A DNA stretch of 64,000 bases from JALORV01 sp963702595 (GTDB lineage Bacteria; Pseudomonadota; Gammaproteobacteria; Burkholderiales; Burkholderiaceae_F): assembly GCA_963702595.1 (NCBI GenBank), contig CAVPDC010000010.1:1-64000 (forward strand), written 5' to 3'. A program made the translations under genes and the position numbers. Under the pieces are notes generated by a model that saw nothing but the letters and a program-made list of their open reading frames with translations, did not search any database and had not been told where the DNA came from. Of this stretch, positions 1 to 9,963 are shown piece by piece. Each line of letters starts with the position of its first letter. The first letter of the stretch is position 1.

Positions 1-1498
1 TGCTGCTCATCGAGCTTTTTCCATTCAGCGCGCAGCTGCTGGACTTCGCGCGCCAGCGCAACGGGGGCGAGCGCCTGCAGCAGCAGGGCTTCGGCGCGTT
101 CAAACAACTGGACCCGCACGGTCTGCTGGCCAAACGCCTCCGATCGCTCGAGTTCGACGAGTTGCTGCACGACCCGGCTTAGGCGCTGCACGCTGGGCTT
201 CGGCAGCAGACCCGCGAGTGGCTTCAGCGCGCGCGTCCGGTCGGCGGCGGCGCGGGCCTCCAGCAGGTGTCCCGCGGCCAGCGCCTGCTCAGCCTCGTGC
301 AGCGCCGCGTGCAGTTGTTGCCGCGCCGTGCCCTGCTCCTGCTGTGTCGCGCGCACATACGCCAGGCGGCGTTGCTCGATAACGAGCAGGGCCGCCTCGA
401 AGCGCCGCGTCAGCGCCGGCGCGCGGGCTGCAAGGTCCAGCGCCTGCCAGCGTGCCGGCAACTGTGCGTCGTCGATCGGCGTCCCCATCGCCAGCTGTTC
501 CGCTTCTGCCGCCAGTGCCTCGGCTGCCGCCAGCGCCGGAGCATCGTGTTCCCACTGTGCGATCTGCCGCTCAGCCTGATCCAGCTGCGCGATGGCATGC
601 GCATCATTGTCGTGGGCTGCCGCCGCACGCAGCGCGAACAGTTCTTCGCGCAGAGCCGGCAGCGCCGCGGTCGCGGGCGGAGGTTGAAGCGAGGCAATCC
701 ATGCCTTCAGGCGCTCCTCGAACTTTCCGCGGCGCGTTGCTCCTCCAGTTCGCGGTCGAAATGCTCCTGCATCCGCCGGCCTATTGCCTCCCAGCGGGTA
801 CGTCTATCGGCCTCCTCGCCCAGAGCCAGCGCCTTCCAGCGCCGATCGAGTTCGACAGCGGCCATCACGATCGGCCCGGGCCGTACGACCAGGGCCTCTG
901 CTTCCTCAAGGATGGCATCGGCCGCCGCGGCATGCACAATGCGCTGGTTGATGGTATCGAGCCGCTCACGCGCCAGGCGGGCAACGCCGCGATCCTTGTC
1001 CCGCGCTCCCTTGAGAAGCCGCCGCAGCGGTTCGATCGTCCGGACGCGCTCGGCCGCTGCGCTCCGAACTGACGCGTGCTCCGCGGCGAGCGCCACGTCC
1101 ACCAGTACGTCTTCGTCGGCGATGCCGTCCAGCGCTATGCGGCGGCGTTCCTCGTCTTCGGCATGCAGAGCGACCTGCGCGCGAACGTCGTCGCTGCATT
1201 CCGACGCGGCGAGGATGTTCTGCGCGAGCGCTGCATCCGACGTTGTCGCGGCCACCTTGCCCAAGGAGGCGGTAATGGCGCCGCGCACGCCCTTTTCTGT
1301 CTCGGTCCGCAAGGCATGGGCGAGCGCTGCCGGATCGTTGCAGTGCAAGGCCGCTGCAGCGCGCACGTCGGGCGAAGGATCGGCGCCAAGCAACTGCACA
1401 ACCGCCTTCGAATCCCGCGGTAGCGTCGCGACTCCTACGACGCGTTGCGCCGGGTCGGCGTTCTCATGCAGCGGAGTTCCAAAGATCTTGTCGAGCAC
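1..1498 (-). CDS. DUF349 domain protein, frameshifted and 3'-partial
   Basis: The GTG start at 1498 opens an alanine-rich helical repeat region of about 200 residues (HEAT-like). It continues into the charged coiled-coil type of sequence seen in DUF349 proteins (RRWKALALGEEADRR, then FEERLKAWIASL). The first frame stops at 707, but an adjacent frame continues the same protein without a stop from about 727 to the window edge. Joining them requires one extra base in the two-C run at 727-728. The joined product exceeds 490 residues and is incomplete; the family is often 800-900 residues in betaproteobacteria. The function of the family is not firmly known. The break looks like a one-base deletion, either read error or a real lesion. 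Confidence 0.7.
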
Positions 1499-1727
1499 GT
1501 TGTCGCTTGGTCGGTTGATGTTTGAGAATCCACGCCGGGTGGGCGGCGCGGCGCTTCAATCAGAAATCAGAATGTTACCGAGTACGGAGCACGTTCGTCG
1601 GGCGGCATCCGGACATGGTTTCCATCAACTGCTTCGGGAGATGCCTGCTGAGGAGGTTCGACGACCAACCGGACCCGGCAACGGTTCAGCGCCGCCGACA
1701 CTCTGCCTCAGGTCAGCGTCCGCGACA

Positions 1728-2189
1728 TCAGATCCATCGACGCACCGCTCTCGCGTACGCCCCGCATTCATTACCGAACAAGGATTCGAGCGCACGTTCC
1801 TCCGGTCGAATCTGAAAACGAATAAAGTAGGCCACGTAGCCAGCGGCCCATGCGAACGAAAGTGCGTGCGACTGGTGCAGGCCCAACGCCAGCAGCAGGA
1901 GCGAAATTCCCAGGTACATCGGGTTGCGGCTGACGCGATAGACGCCGCTCTTCACGACGCGACTGGCGTTATCCGGCGTGTGCGGGTTGACGGTAGTCCT
2001 CGCGCACCTGACTTCATGCACGCCGAGGATCGCCAGCAAGGCCCCGACGACGGCGAAAACGATGGCTGCCTCCGGGGAGCCGGGCCATGCGATTCGCAAA
2101 TTCGGCAGCCAGTGCGCCGTACCGATCATGGCAGCGCCGACAGCCACGGTTAGTGCAAGCGGCGGGATGCGCAGCTCGAGCCACTTCAT
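1728..2189 (-). CDS. isoprenylcysteine carboxyl methyltransferase-family membrane protein
   Basis: A 153-residue integral membrane protein with about four hydrophobic segments (near 10-28, 42-58, 93-105 and 110-125). It carries the family hallmark YRVSRNPMYLG at 84-94 and RPEE at 128-131, which in ICMT/PEMT-like enzymes form the S-adenosylmethionine site. The substrate in bacteria is usually unknown; lipids or small isoprenoid-like molecules are possible. Its ATG at 2189 lies 20 bases downstream of the GNAT gene's stop codon, so the two may be cotranscribed. The length is normal for the short bacterial branch of the family. The family call is firm; the substrate is not. Confidence 0.75.
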   Translation of the reverse strand: MKWLELRIPPLALTVAVGAAMIGTAHWLPNLRIAWPGSPEAAIVFAVVGALLAILGVHEVRCARTTVNPHTPDNASRVVKSGVYRVSRNPMYLGISLLLLALGLHQSHALSFAWAAGYVAYFIRFQIRPEERALESLFGNECGAYARAVRRWI

Positions 2190-2208
2190 GCGCGGGACCG
2201 ATCGATCA

Positions 2209-2760
2209 TCACTGCTGCCACTGGGCGCGCGTAAGCCGATACAGACAGTGCCGCCGCAGGGGATGGCCGTCCGGAAACGCCGGGTAGTCGAAGTCGTCGT
2301 GGCGCTTCATACCGATACGCTCCATAACGGCCCACGACCTGCGATTGAGGACCGCCGTGAAGGAGACGATCTCGTCTAGTGATAGCCGCTCGAAGCCAAC
2401 GCGCAGGACCTCGCGCGCAGCCTCAGTGGCATAGCCCTTGCCCCACTGCTCACGCGAGAGGCGCCAGCCGATTTCAACGCACGGCGAGAACGGGAGGACG
2501 CGCACCGGGACCGTCAGACCGACGAAGCCCGCGAACCTGCCGAAGTCGTGCTCCTCCACCGCCCAGTTGCTCCAGCCCCGTTCTTCGAATTGTGACCGCC
2601 ATGCGGCGATGCTGGCGTCGCTGGCATGCCGCGACAGCGGCGCGGCAAAGTACTGCATCACCTCGGGGTCAAAGTTCAGCGCGGCGAACGGTTCGCGGTC
2701 CGAGTCACGCCATTGCCGCAATCGCAGCCGAGGCGTTTCCAGCTCGAGGACTGCAGTCAC
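2209..2760 (-). CDS. GNAT-family N-acetyltransferase (RimJ/RimL type)
   Basis: A 183-residue single-domain GNAT enzyme. It begins with the typical TPRLRLRQWRDSD segment (9-21). The acetyl-CoA pyrophosphate loop is visible as REQWGKGYATEA (103-114), followed by the alpha-helix and the VLNRRSWAVMERIGM stretch common in RimJ/RimL-like proteins. Such enzymes acetylate N-terminal amines of proteins or small-molecule amines; the substrate cannot be read from sequence. It lies between the COG4091 dehydrogenase and the methyltransferase gene on the same strand, with 27- and 19-base gaps, so a small operon is plausible. Confidence 0.8.
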   Translation of the reverse strand: MTAVLELETPRLRLRQWRDSDREPFAALNFDPEVMQYFAAPLSRHASDASIAAWRSQFEERGWSNWAVEEHDFGRFAGFVGLTVPVRVLPFSPCVEIGWRLSREQWGKGYATEAAREVLRVGFERLSLDEIVSFTAVLNRRSWAVMERIGMKRHDDFDYPAFPDGHPLRRHCLYRLTRAQWQQ

Positions 2761-2787
2761 GGTGCGATGGCCCCGTACCGCCCAGCC

Positions 2788-4101
2788 TCAGGCCTCGCCC
2801 GCGAACTCGGCGCGCTCCATTTCGCGACGGAATGCCACAGCCGGATCGTCGGGGTTGATATCGACGTCGCCCCAGCGCACCGTCTGCCCGGCGCCGACCG
2901 CTTGGCGAAGTCGAACATGGTGGGCCAGACCCAGCGGCAGCCCACCGAGCCGCAGCGACTCGGCGGCAGGCATCACCCGCCCGTACACCGTTGAACCGCC
3001 CTCGCCGTCCAGTGCCTCACCCGCGGCAAGATCACGTTTCGCTGTGGCAACGACATCGGCGTTGAAGCCGATCGGCGCTCCCGTTGGTTCGCCGCGCAAC
3101 CCAACGCTTGCGACGCTGATGCCGAGTTCGAGTCCGATCAGGTGGAACGGCTTGTAGAGCGCCGAGTACTGCCCGCTCGGATCGGTCACCAGCCCGTACT
3201 CCTTGAAGCAGCGTTCCACATACTCGCCGCCTCCAGCGAAGACGACATAAACGCCCCAGCGCAGGTCGCGAAACACCGCACTGCCATCGCGCTTGAGGCT
3301 CGAGATCACCTCCACCTGCCCGCGCTGATGCAGGACTCCGCCTTCACTCACCGGTCGCAAAACCGTGGGCAACTCGTCGACGCCGCACGGCGGAAAGGAC
3401 AGGCCTTCCGGCGCGTTCAGTCCCGTTGCATTCGCCACCGCGCACATCTCGATAGCGCTCTTTGTTCCGTCGAGGAAGGAGTTGAACATCTGGGCATTGA
3501 GTCCGCCGCGGCGCGCATCGTCCTCGGTGAGCCCGTAGTACTGCCACACCGTCGCTGGCGTGGAAGCGTGATATTCGGGAAGGTACTTCGTGCCCTTGCC
3601 CGCGGCGATGACCTCGAAGCCGCAGGCGCGCGCCCAGTCGACCATCTCGCAGATCAATGCGGGCTGGTCCCCGTATGCAAGCGAATAGACAATCCCCGCC
3701 TCCTGCGCCCGCCGCGCCAGCAAGGGCCCCGCGAGCGCATCGGCCTCGACGTTGACCATGACGATGTGCTTGCCACGCTCACAGCAGGCCAGGACGTGCG
3801 CGATGCCGGCGCTCGGCGACCCGGTTGCGTCGATGAGGATATCGACGTCGGGTTCCTCGATCATGCGGCGCGCATTGTCGAAGAAACGCAAGGATGCAAT
3901 GGCCGTGTCGGCCCAGCCGACGCGGCGCAAGGCGTCCCGCGCTCGTTCCGGGCTGAGGTCCGCGATCGCAACCATGCGCATGCCAGGCGTGTGGCGGACC
4001 TGGGACAGGAACATCGAGCCAAACTTGCCGGCGCCGATCAGCCCGATCCGGAGGGGCTCCCCCCGTTCCTCGCGCTGCTTGAGTAGCCGATGAAGGTTCA
4101 A
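2788..4101 (-). CDS. homoserine dehydrogenase-like NAD(P) oxidoreductase with C-terminal SAF domain (COG4091)
   Basis: A 437-residue protein. Residues 18-28 form the Rossmann glycine loop IGLIGAGKFG, followed by the dinucleotide-binding fold to about residue 150 and a homoserine-dehydrogenase-like catalytic region. The C-terminal 80 residues (GAPIGFNADVVATAKRDL onward) resemble a SAF domain, as in antifreeze-like and FlgA-type proteins. This domain order defines COG4091, annotated only as predicted homoserine dehydrogenase. Related proteins occur in sugar-acid catabolism, but no pathway partners are visible here. The ATG at 4101 follows a gap of about 100 bases downstream of ftsB. Confidence 0.75.
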   Translation of the reverse strand: MNLHRLLKQREERGEPLRIGLIGAGKFGSMFLSQVRHTPGMRMVAIADLSPERARDALRRVGWADTAIASLRFFDNARRMIEEPDVDILIDATGSPSAGIAHVLACCERGKHIVMVNVEADALAGPLLARRAQEAGIVYSLAYGDQPALICEMVDWARACGFEVIAAGKGTKYLPEYHASTPATVWQYYGLTEDDARRGGLNAQMFNSFLDGTKSAIEMCAVANATGLNAPEGLSFPPCGVDELPTVLRPVSEGGVLHQRGQVEVISSLKRDGSAVFRDLRWGVYVVFAGGGEYVERCFKEYGLVTDPSGQYSALYKPFHLIGLELGISVASVGLRGEPTGAPIGFNADVVATAKRDLAAGEALDGEGGSTVYGRVMPAAESLRLGGLPLGLAHHVRLRQAVGAGQTVRWGDVDINPDDPAVAFRREMERAEFAGEA

Positions 4102-4208
4102 CTTTGCCCTCCGTATCGCGTCAAGGATCCATCAGTGCCGCGGGCGCCGTTGATCGCGCCGTTGATCGCGCCGGCGCCGGCGTCGAGTCGATATCGCGGC
4201 GATGTCGC

Positions 4209-4517
4209 TCAGCGCGATGGCGCCGAACTTGCGGCGGGCTCGGAGCGCGTGCCAACGAACTGAAACAGGACCTCACCATCACGCACCATATTCAGCTGCA
4301 GCCGGGCACGCTCGGCGATGGCTTCGTTGCCCTCGCGCAGGCTGGCGACTTCCGCAGCAGCATCCGCATTGCGCGCAGCGAGCACCGCGTTGGTTGCGCG
4401 CTGCGCGGCAAGCTGACGCTCGAGTTCACTGACCCGCAGCCAGCCGCCCTTGCCGAACCACAGCGGATACTGGATTGCCACCAGCAGCACGCCGAGGACA
4501 ATGGCGAGGATCCGCAT
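4209..4517 (-). CDS. ftsB: cell division protein FtsB
   Basis: A 102-residue bitopic membrane protein. One transmembrane helix (about 4-20, ILAIVLGVLLVAIQYPLWF) is followed by the conserved GKGGWLRV segment and a coiled coil (about 28-70). FtsB forms a trimer with FtsL and FtsQ and helps trigger septal peptidoglycan synthesis by FtsWI. The length matches E. coli FtsB (103). It starts three bases after the eno stop codon, the usual eno-ftsB linkage in proteobacteria, so it is probably translated from the eno transcript. Confidence 0.93.
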   Translation of the reverse strand: MRILAIVLGVLLVAIQYPLWFGKGGWLRVSELERQLAAQRATNAVLAARNADAAAEVASLREGNEAIAERARLQLNMVRDGEVLFQFVGTRSEPAASSAPSR

Positions 4518-4520
4518 CGA

Positions 4521-5804
4521 TCAGCGCAGGTTGTAGAACGCGCCGCGACCTGGGTAGCTGGCGATGTCGCCCAGGTCTTCCTCGATGCGCAACAGCTGGT
4601 TGTATTTCGCGATGCGGTCCGATCGGCTGAGCGAACCGGTCTTGATCTGCAGCGCGTTGGTGCCGACCGCGATGTCGGCGATCGTCGCGTCCTCGGTCTC
4701 GCCCGAGCGGTGGCTGACGACGGCCGTGTAACCCGCACGCTTGGCCATCTCGATCGCGGCGAAAGTTTCGGTAAGCGTGCCGATCTGGTTGATCTTGATG
4801 AGGATGGAGTTGGCGATGCCCTTGGCAATGCCCTCGCGCAGGATGCGCGTGTTGGTGACAAAGAGGTCGTCGCCGACCAGTTGCACCTTCTTGCCAAGCG
4901 TGGCGGTCAGGTGCGCCCACCCGGTCCAGTCACCCTCGTGCATGCCGTCCTCGATCGACACGATCGGGTACTTGTCGCACCAGGTTGCGAGCAGGTTGGT
5001 GAAACCCTCGGCATCGAGTGTCAGGTCTTCGCCCGCGAGGCGGTACTTGCCGTCCTTGTAGAACTCGCTCGCGGCGCAGTCCAGTGCCAGCGCCACCTGC
5101 GTGCCGGCCTCGTATCCGGCCTTGTCGATCGCCGCCAGGATCAGTTGGATCGCCGCCTCGTGGTTCTTCACGTTGGGCGCGAAACCGCCTTCATCGCCGA
5201 CAGCGGTACTCATGCCCTGGTCGTGCATCAGCTTCTTCAGCGCGTGAAAGACTTCGGCGCCGTAGCGGACCGCCTCGCTGAAGCTCGGCGCGCCGACAGG
5301 GACGATCATGAACTCCTGCAGATCGAGGTTGTTGTTCGCGTGCGCCCCGCCGTTGATGACGTTCATCATCGGCACCGGCATCGACATCGCGCCGCTGCCG
5401 CCGAAGTAGCGGTAAAGCGGCAGGCCGGCCTCTTCCGCTGCCGCCTTCGCAACAGCCATCGAGACCGCCAGCGTCGCGTTCGCTCCGAGCCGCATCTTGT
5501 TGTCGGTGCCATCGAGGTCGATCAGTGCCCGGTCGAGGAAGGCCTGTTCGCTCGCTTCGAGTCCCATCACGGCCTCTGAAATCTCGGTGTTGATGTTTTC
5601 GACGGCCTTGAGCACACCCTTGCCCAGGTAACGGCCCTTGTCGCCATCGCGCAGTTCAACGGCTTCGCGCGAGCCTGTCGAGGCGCCGGAAGGAACCGCC
5701 GCACGACCCATGACTCCGGACTCCAGAAGGACGTCGCACTCGACGGTGGGGTTGCCGCGCGAATCGAGTATCTCGCGGCCGATGATGTCAACGATGGAGG
5801 ACAT
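4521..5804 (-). CDS. eno: enolase (phosphopyruvate hydratase)
   Basis: A 427-residue enolase converting 2-phosphoglycerate to phosphoenolpyruvate in glycolysis and gluconeogenesis. The ligand set is intact: Glu205 in GDEGG, metal ligands Asp242, Glu285 (SIEDGM) and Asp312, catalytic Lys337 in LIKINQIG, and the SHRSGETED loop at 364-372. I chose the ATG at 5804 because the protein then begins MSSIVDIIGREILDSRGNPT, the family N-terminus; an in-frame ATG at 5843 would add 13 atypical residues. It is the third gene of pyrG-kdsA-DUF1330-eno-ftsB, all on the minus strand. Confidence 0.97.
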   Translation of the reverse strand: MSSIVDIIGREILDSRGNPTVECDVLLESGVMGRAAVPSGASTGSREAVELRDGDKGRYLGKGVLKAVENINTEISEAVMGLEASEQAFLDRALIDLDGTDNKMRLGANATLAVSMAVAKAAAEEAGLPLYRYFGGSGAMSMPVPMMNVINGGAHANNNLDLQEFMIVPVGAPSFSEAVRYGAEVFHALKKLMHDQGMSTAVGDEGGFAPNVKNHEAAIQLILAAIDKAGYEAGTQVALALDCAASEFYKDGKYRLAGEDLTLDAEGFTNLLATWCDKYPIVSIEDGMHEGDWTGWAHLTATLGKKVQLVGDDLFVTNTRILREGIAKGIANSILIKINQIGTLTETFAAIEMAKRAGYTAVVSHRSGETEDATIADIAVGTNALQIKTGSLSRSDRIAKYNQLLRIEEDLGDIASYPGRGAFYNLR

Positions 5805-5835
5805 GGTCTGTTCTTGTCGAGGTGAACACTGGGTA

Positions 5836-6144
5836 TCAGGCAACAGGCGCGGCGGCGCCTTCGACCAGGATCATATTGAAGTACTCGGTTGCACCGGCAC
5901 GCTTCGCACGCACGGCGCGGTAGGGTTCTTCGTCGTACCAGGCCTTCGCCTTCTCGTAGCTCGGGAACTTGAGCACGGCCACGCGCGCCGGCTGCCAGTC
6001 GCCTTCGAGGGGCTCGTGGCGCCCGCCGCGCACCAGGTACTCGCCGCCATAGGCCGCGATCGTCGCCGGAGCCGCCGCCATGTACTGCTTGTACTGCTCA
6101 GGGTCTTTGATCTTCATCTCGACAATCACGTACGCTGCCGGCAT
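5836..6144 (-). CDS. DUF1330 domain-containing protein
   Basis: A 102-residue protein of the DUF1330 family, a small dimeric ferredoxin-like (dimeric alpha-beta barrel) fold. The family pattern is clear: MPAAYVIVEMKIKDPEQYKQY at the start, GGEYLVRGG near 33-41, then KFPSYEKAKAWYDEEPY. The start at 6144 is favoured by a good ribosome-binding site (GGGAG about 7 bases upstream). An ATG further upstream would overlap kdsA heavily. The function is unknown, but its place between kdsA and eno is conserved in many betaproteobacteria. It lies 13 bases downstream of kdsA. Confidence 0.9.
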   Translation of the reverse strand: MPAAYVIVEMKIKDPEQYKQYMAAAPATIAAYGGEYLVRGGRHEPLEGDWQPARVAVLKFPSYEKAKAWYDEEPYRAVRAKRAGATEYFNMILVEGAAAPVA

Positions 6145-6157
6145 CGGGTGTCTCCCG

Positions 6158-7012
6158 TCAGTGAAAGTCGGCCTCGAGGAACCCGCGCCGCTTGGCGACG
6201 CGGTCGATTTCAAGCAGCGTTTCCAGCAGTTCGCGCATCCGGTCGAGCGGCACGGCGTTCGGGCCGTCGCTCTTCGCCTCGGCCGGATTCGGATGCGTCT
6301 CCATGAACAGGCCCGCAACGCCGACGGCGACCGCCGCGCGCGCCAGCACCGGCACGAACTCACGCTGACCGCCGCTCGACGTACCCTGCCCGCCCGGTAG
6401 CTGCACCGAGTGCGTGGCATCGAAGACGATGGGTGCGCCCGTGTCGCGCATGATCGCGAGCGAGCGCATGTCGGAAACCAGGTTGTTGTAGCCGAACGAG
6501 ACACCACGCTCGCACGCGAGGAATCGGTCCTCCGTCAGCCCCGCCTCGCGAGCAGCGTCGCGCGCCTTGTCGATGACGTTCTTCATGTCACCGGGCGCCA
6601 GGAACTGCCCCTTCTTGATGTTGACGGGCTTGCCGCTGATGGCGCAGGCGCGAATGAAGTCGGTCTGGCGGCACAGGAACGCCGGTGTCTGCAGCACGTC
6701 GACGACCGCCGCCGCGGGCGCGATTTCATCGTCGTCGTGCACGTCGGTCAGCACCGGCACGCCGACCGCCTTCTTCACCGCCGCAAGGATGCGCAGCCCC
6801 TCGTCGATGCCGAGGCCGCGAAAGCTCTTTCCCGAACTGCGATTGGCCTTGTCGAAGCTCGATTTGTAGATGAACGGAACGCCCAGTTCTCGCGTGAGGT
6901 CCCGCAGGCGCCCGGCGGTATCGAGTGCCATCGCCTCGGACTCGATGACACAGGGCCCGGCGATCAGGAACATCGGGCGATCGAGCCCGACGTCGAAGCC
7001 CGCCAGCTTCAT
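6158..7012 (-). CDS. kdsA: 3-deoxy-8-phosphooctulonate synthase (KDO-8-P synthase)
   Basis: A 284-residue enzyme condensing phosphoenolpyruvate with arabinose 5-phosphate to make KDO-8-phosphate for the lipopolysaccharide inner core. Motifs include IAGPCVIES (17-25) and FIYKSSFDKANRSS (47-60). Cys21 in GPCVIES is the residue that binds metal in the metal-dependent subclass, where the E. coli type enzyme has Asn, so this should be a metallo-KdsA. Length and motifs are full. It lies downstream of pyrG after a gap of about 120 bases containing a 17-base direct repeat. Confidence 0.96.
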   Translation of the reverse strand: MKLAGFDVGLDRPMFLIAGPCVIESEAMALDTAGRLRDLTRELGVPFIYKSSFDKANRSSGKSFRGLGIDEGLRILAAVKKAVGVPVLTDVHDDDEIAPAAAVVDVLQTPAFLCRQTDFIRACAISGKPVNIKKGQFLAPGDMKNVIDKARDAAREAGLTEDRFLACERGVSFGYNNLVSDMRSLAIMRDTGAPIVFDATHSVQLPGGQGTSSGGQREFVPVLARAAVAVGVAGLFMETHPNPAEAKSDGPNAVPLDRMRELLETLLEIDRVAKRRGFLEADFH

Positions 7013-7024
7013 CGGACTGCCCTT

Positions 7025-7100
7025 CGCGCTGCGCGCTGCGGGATGAGCGCTTCGCAGCGGCCGTGCGCGGGATTAAAAGCCTCCGCGCTGCGCGCTGCGG
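7025..7100. repeat. 17-bp direct repeat in the pyrG-kdsA spacer
   Basis: The sequence CGCGCTGCGCGCTGCGG occurs at 7025-7041 and again at 7084-7100, each copy itself made of GCGCTGC-type units. The spacer between pyrG and kdsA is otherwise empty. Its role, if any, is unknown; it may only reflect slippage in GC-rich DNA. Confidence 0.6.
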
Positions 7101-7133
7101 CGCGAACTCGCTTGGGGCGGCCCGGCGCTGCGC

Positions 7134-8807
<1,674 letters not shown>

Positions 8808-8820
8808 CGTCTGCGCGCTG

Positions 8821-8867
8821 CCCTGATAGCGTCAGGGTTCAGGCGTTACCGGTAAAGCGGCAGTATA
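8821..8867 (-). promoter_or_regulatory. candidate pyrG promoter and leader palindromes
   Basis: Reading toward pyrG, a TATACT -10-like box lies at 8867-8862, with no convincing -35. The leader then holds a perfect 10-base palindrome TTACCGGTAA (8846-8855) and a small hairpin, CCCTGA/TCAGGG with a five-base loop (8821-8837), ending 14 bases before the ATG. This is the only non-GC-rich patch in the gap between pyrG and the upstream GDPD gene. Confidence 0.4.
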
Positions 8868-8899
8868 CCGACCCGCGGCGCGCGCAAATCGCGCGGCTG

Positions 8900-9816
8900 T
8901 CAGTCGATTTTGAAACCGCGGGACGTCAACACAAGCTTCGCACGATCCGGATAGTCGGTTATCAGGCCATCGACGCCGAGCGCGGCCAGGCGCGCCATCT
9001 CGTCCGGATCATTGACGGTCCAGGGGATGACCTTCAGGCCCAACGCATGCGCATCGACGACCAGTTCTGCGGTGACGTTGCGCCAAAATGGCGACCACGC
9101 CGAGCATCCGGCTGCCTTGGCAAGCCTCACCACGGAGTTTCCATGCTCCGCAGCCTTGAGGCCCGCGTGCCATGGCGAGGCGCCATCGGCACCGGGCTGC
9201 ATGGTGTTCATGCCGCTCGAATCGATCGTCAGGCAGACCGTCGCAACTTGCGGGGCGAGTCGCTTGAATTCCACCAACGTGCGCCAGTCGAAGGACTGCA
9301 CCGACACCCGGTCACCCATCTGGGCCGAGAGCACTGCCGTGACGACCGCCCGGGCAAACGTCGCGGGGTCCGCCGTCGGGACTTCGGCGCCCGGAGTGAT
9401 CTTCGTTTCGATGTTGAAGCGCACGGGCGCCCCGCCCGGCGAACGGGCGTCGCGCGCCAGCGCAAAGAGCGCGGCAAGCGTCGGTACGCGCTCCCCGTCC
9501 GAAGCCTTCTGCACCGGCCATTGCGTCGCGTACTTGTGTGCCGGGTTGAGGCGCCCGACGTCGTAGCGCGCCAGATCGGCGGAATCGACCTCGAAAAACG
9601 GCGCGCCGTCCGATGCCAGCCAAACTCCGTCCGGCCCGCGCGTCAGCGCTGCCACGAGCCTCGGCTCGTGCGACAACACCAGGACGTGGTCGCGCGTCAG
9701 CGCAAGATCGGTTTCCAGCGTCGTGACGCCGACGCCCAGTGCGGTGTTGAAACCCGCCAGCGTGTTTTCCGGGGCGAGTCCACGCGCGCCGCGGTGTCCC
9801 TGCAGATCGATTGCGG
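8900..9816 (-). CDS. glycerophosphodiester phosphodiesterase, 5'-truncated
   Basis: About 304 residues of an intact GDPD domain: DLQGHRGARGLAPENT (catalytic histidine and metal ligands) at the start, TTLETDLALTRD, RFNIETK and the closing GVDGLITDYPDR. The family hydrolyses glycerophosphodiesters to glycerol 3-phosphate and an alcohol. Periplasmic members carry a signal peptide directly before DLQGHRG; here that part is missing and the sequence runs straight into a universal stress protein fragment in another frame. No ATG, GTG or TTG precedes the domain in frame until 10048, inside the preceding genes, so normal translation is doubtful. The domain itself shows no decay, so the lesion is recent or an assembly artefact. 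Confidence 0.7.
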
Positions 9817-9945
9817 CGTCGGTGCCGGCGCAGCGAAGAAGCCCGTCACCCTGGCCCCGTGTACACGAGCCATCTCGACGCCGGCATGGATGGCTTTCTC
9901 GGACAGCTTTGAACCGTCGGTCGGAAGAAGGATGTGCTTGAACAC
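9814..9945 (-). pseudogene. universal stress protein (UspA) N-terminal fragment
   Basis: The ATG at 9945 starts MFKHILLPTDGSKLSEKA, the classic UspA opening, and continues through GARVTGFFAAPAP (to residue 44). Full-length members run about 145-150 residues and end in a GxxGxxxxGS nucleotide loop. Here the sequence switches abruptly to out-of-frame GDPD coding sequence near 9814-9835, so about 100 residues are gone. It directly follows the NhaD/ArsB-like permease (18 bases after its stop) and would have formed a permease-USP pair. Confidence 0.75.
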
Positions 9946-9963
9946 GGTCGCTCCGGCGGAGTA

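Noticed and set aside
267..2153. 628-codon open frame on the plus strand over the DUF349 and methyltransferase genes
   Set aside because: Arg/Ser/Ala-rich translation with no family features; it is the complement of real minus-strand coding sequence in GC-rich DNA.
4146..4171. Twice-repeated 12-base unit near the end of ftsB as a repeat element
   Set aside because: Only two short imperfect copies; too little to distinguish from chance in GC-rich sequence.
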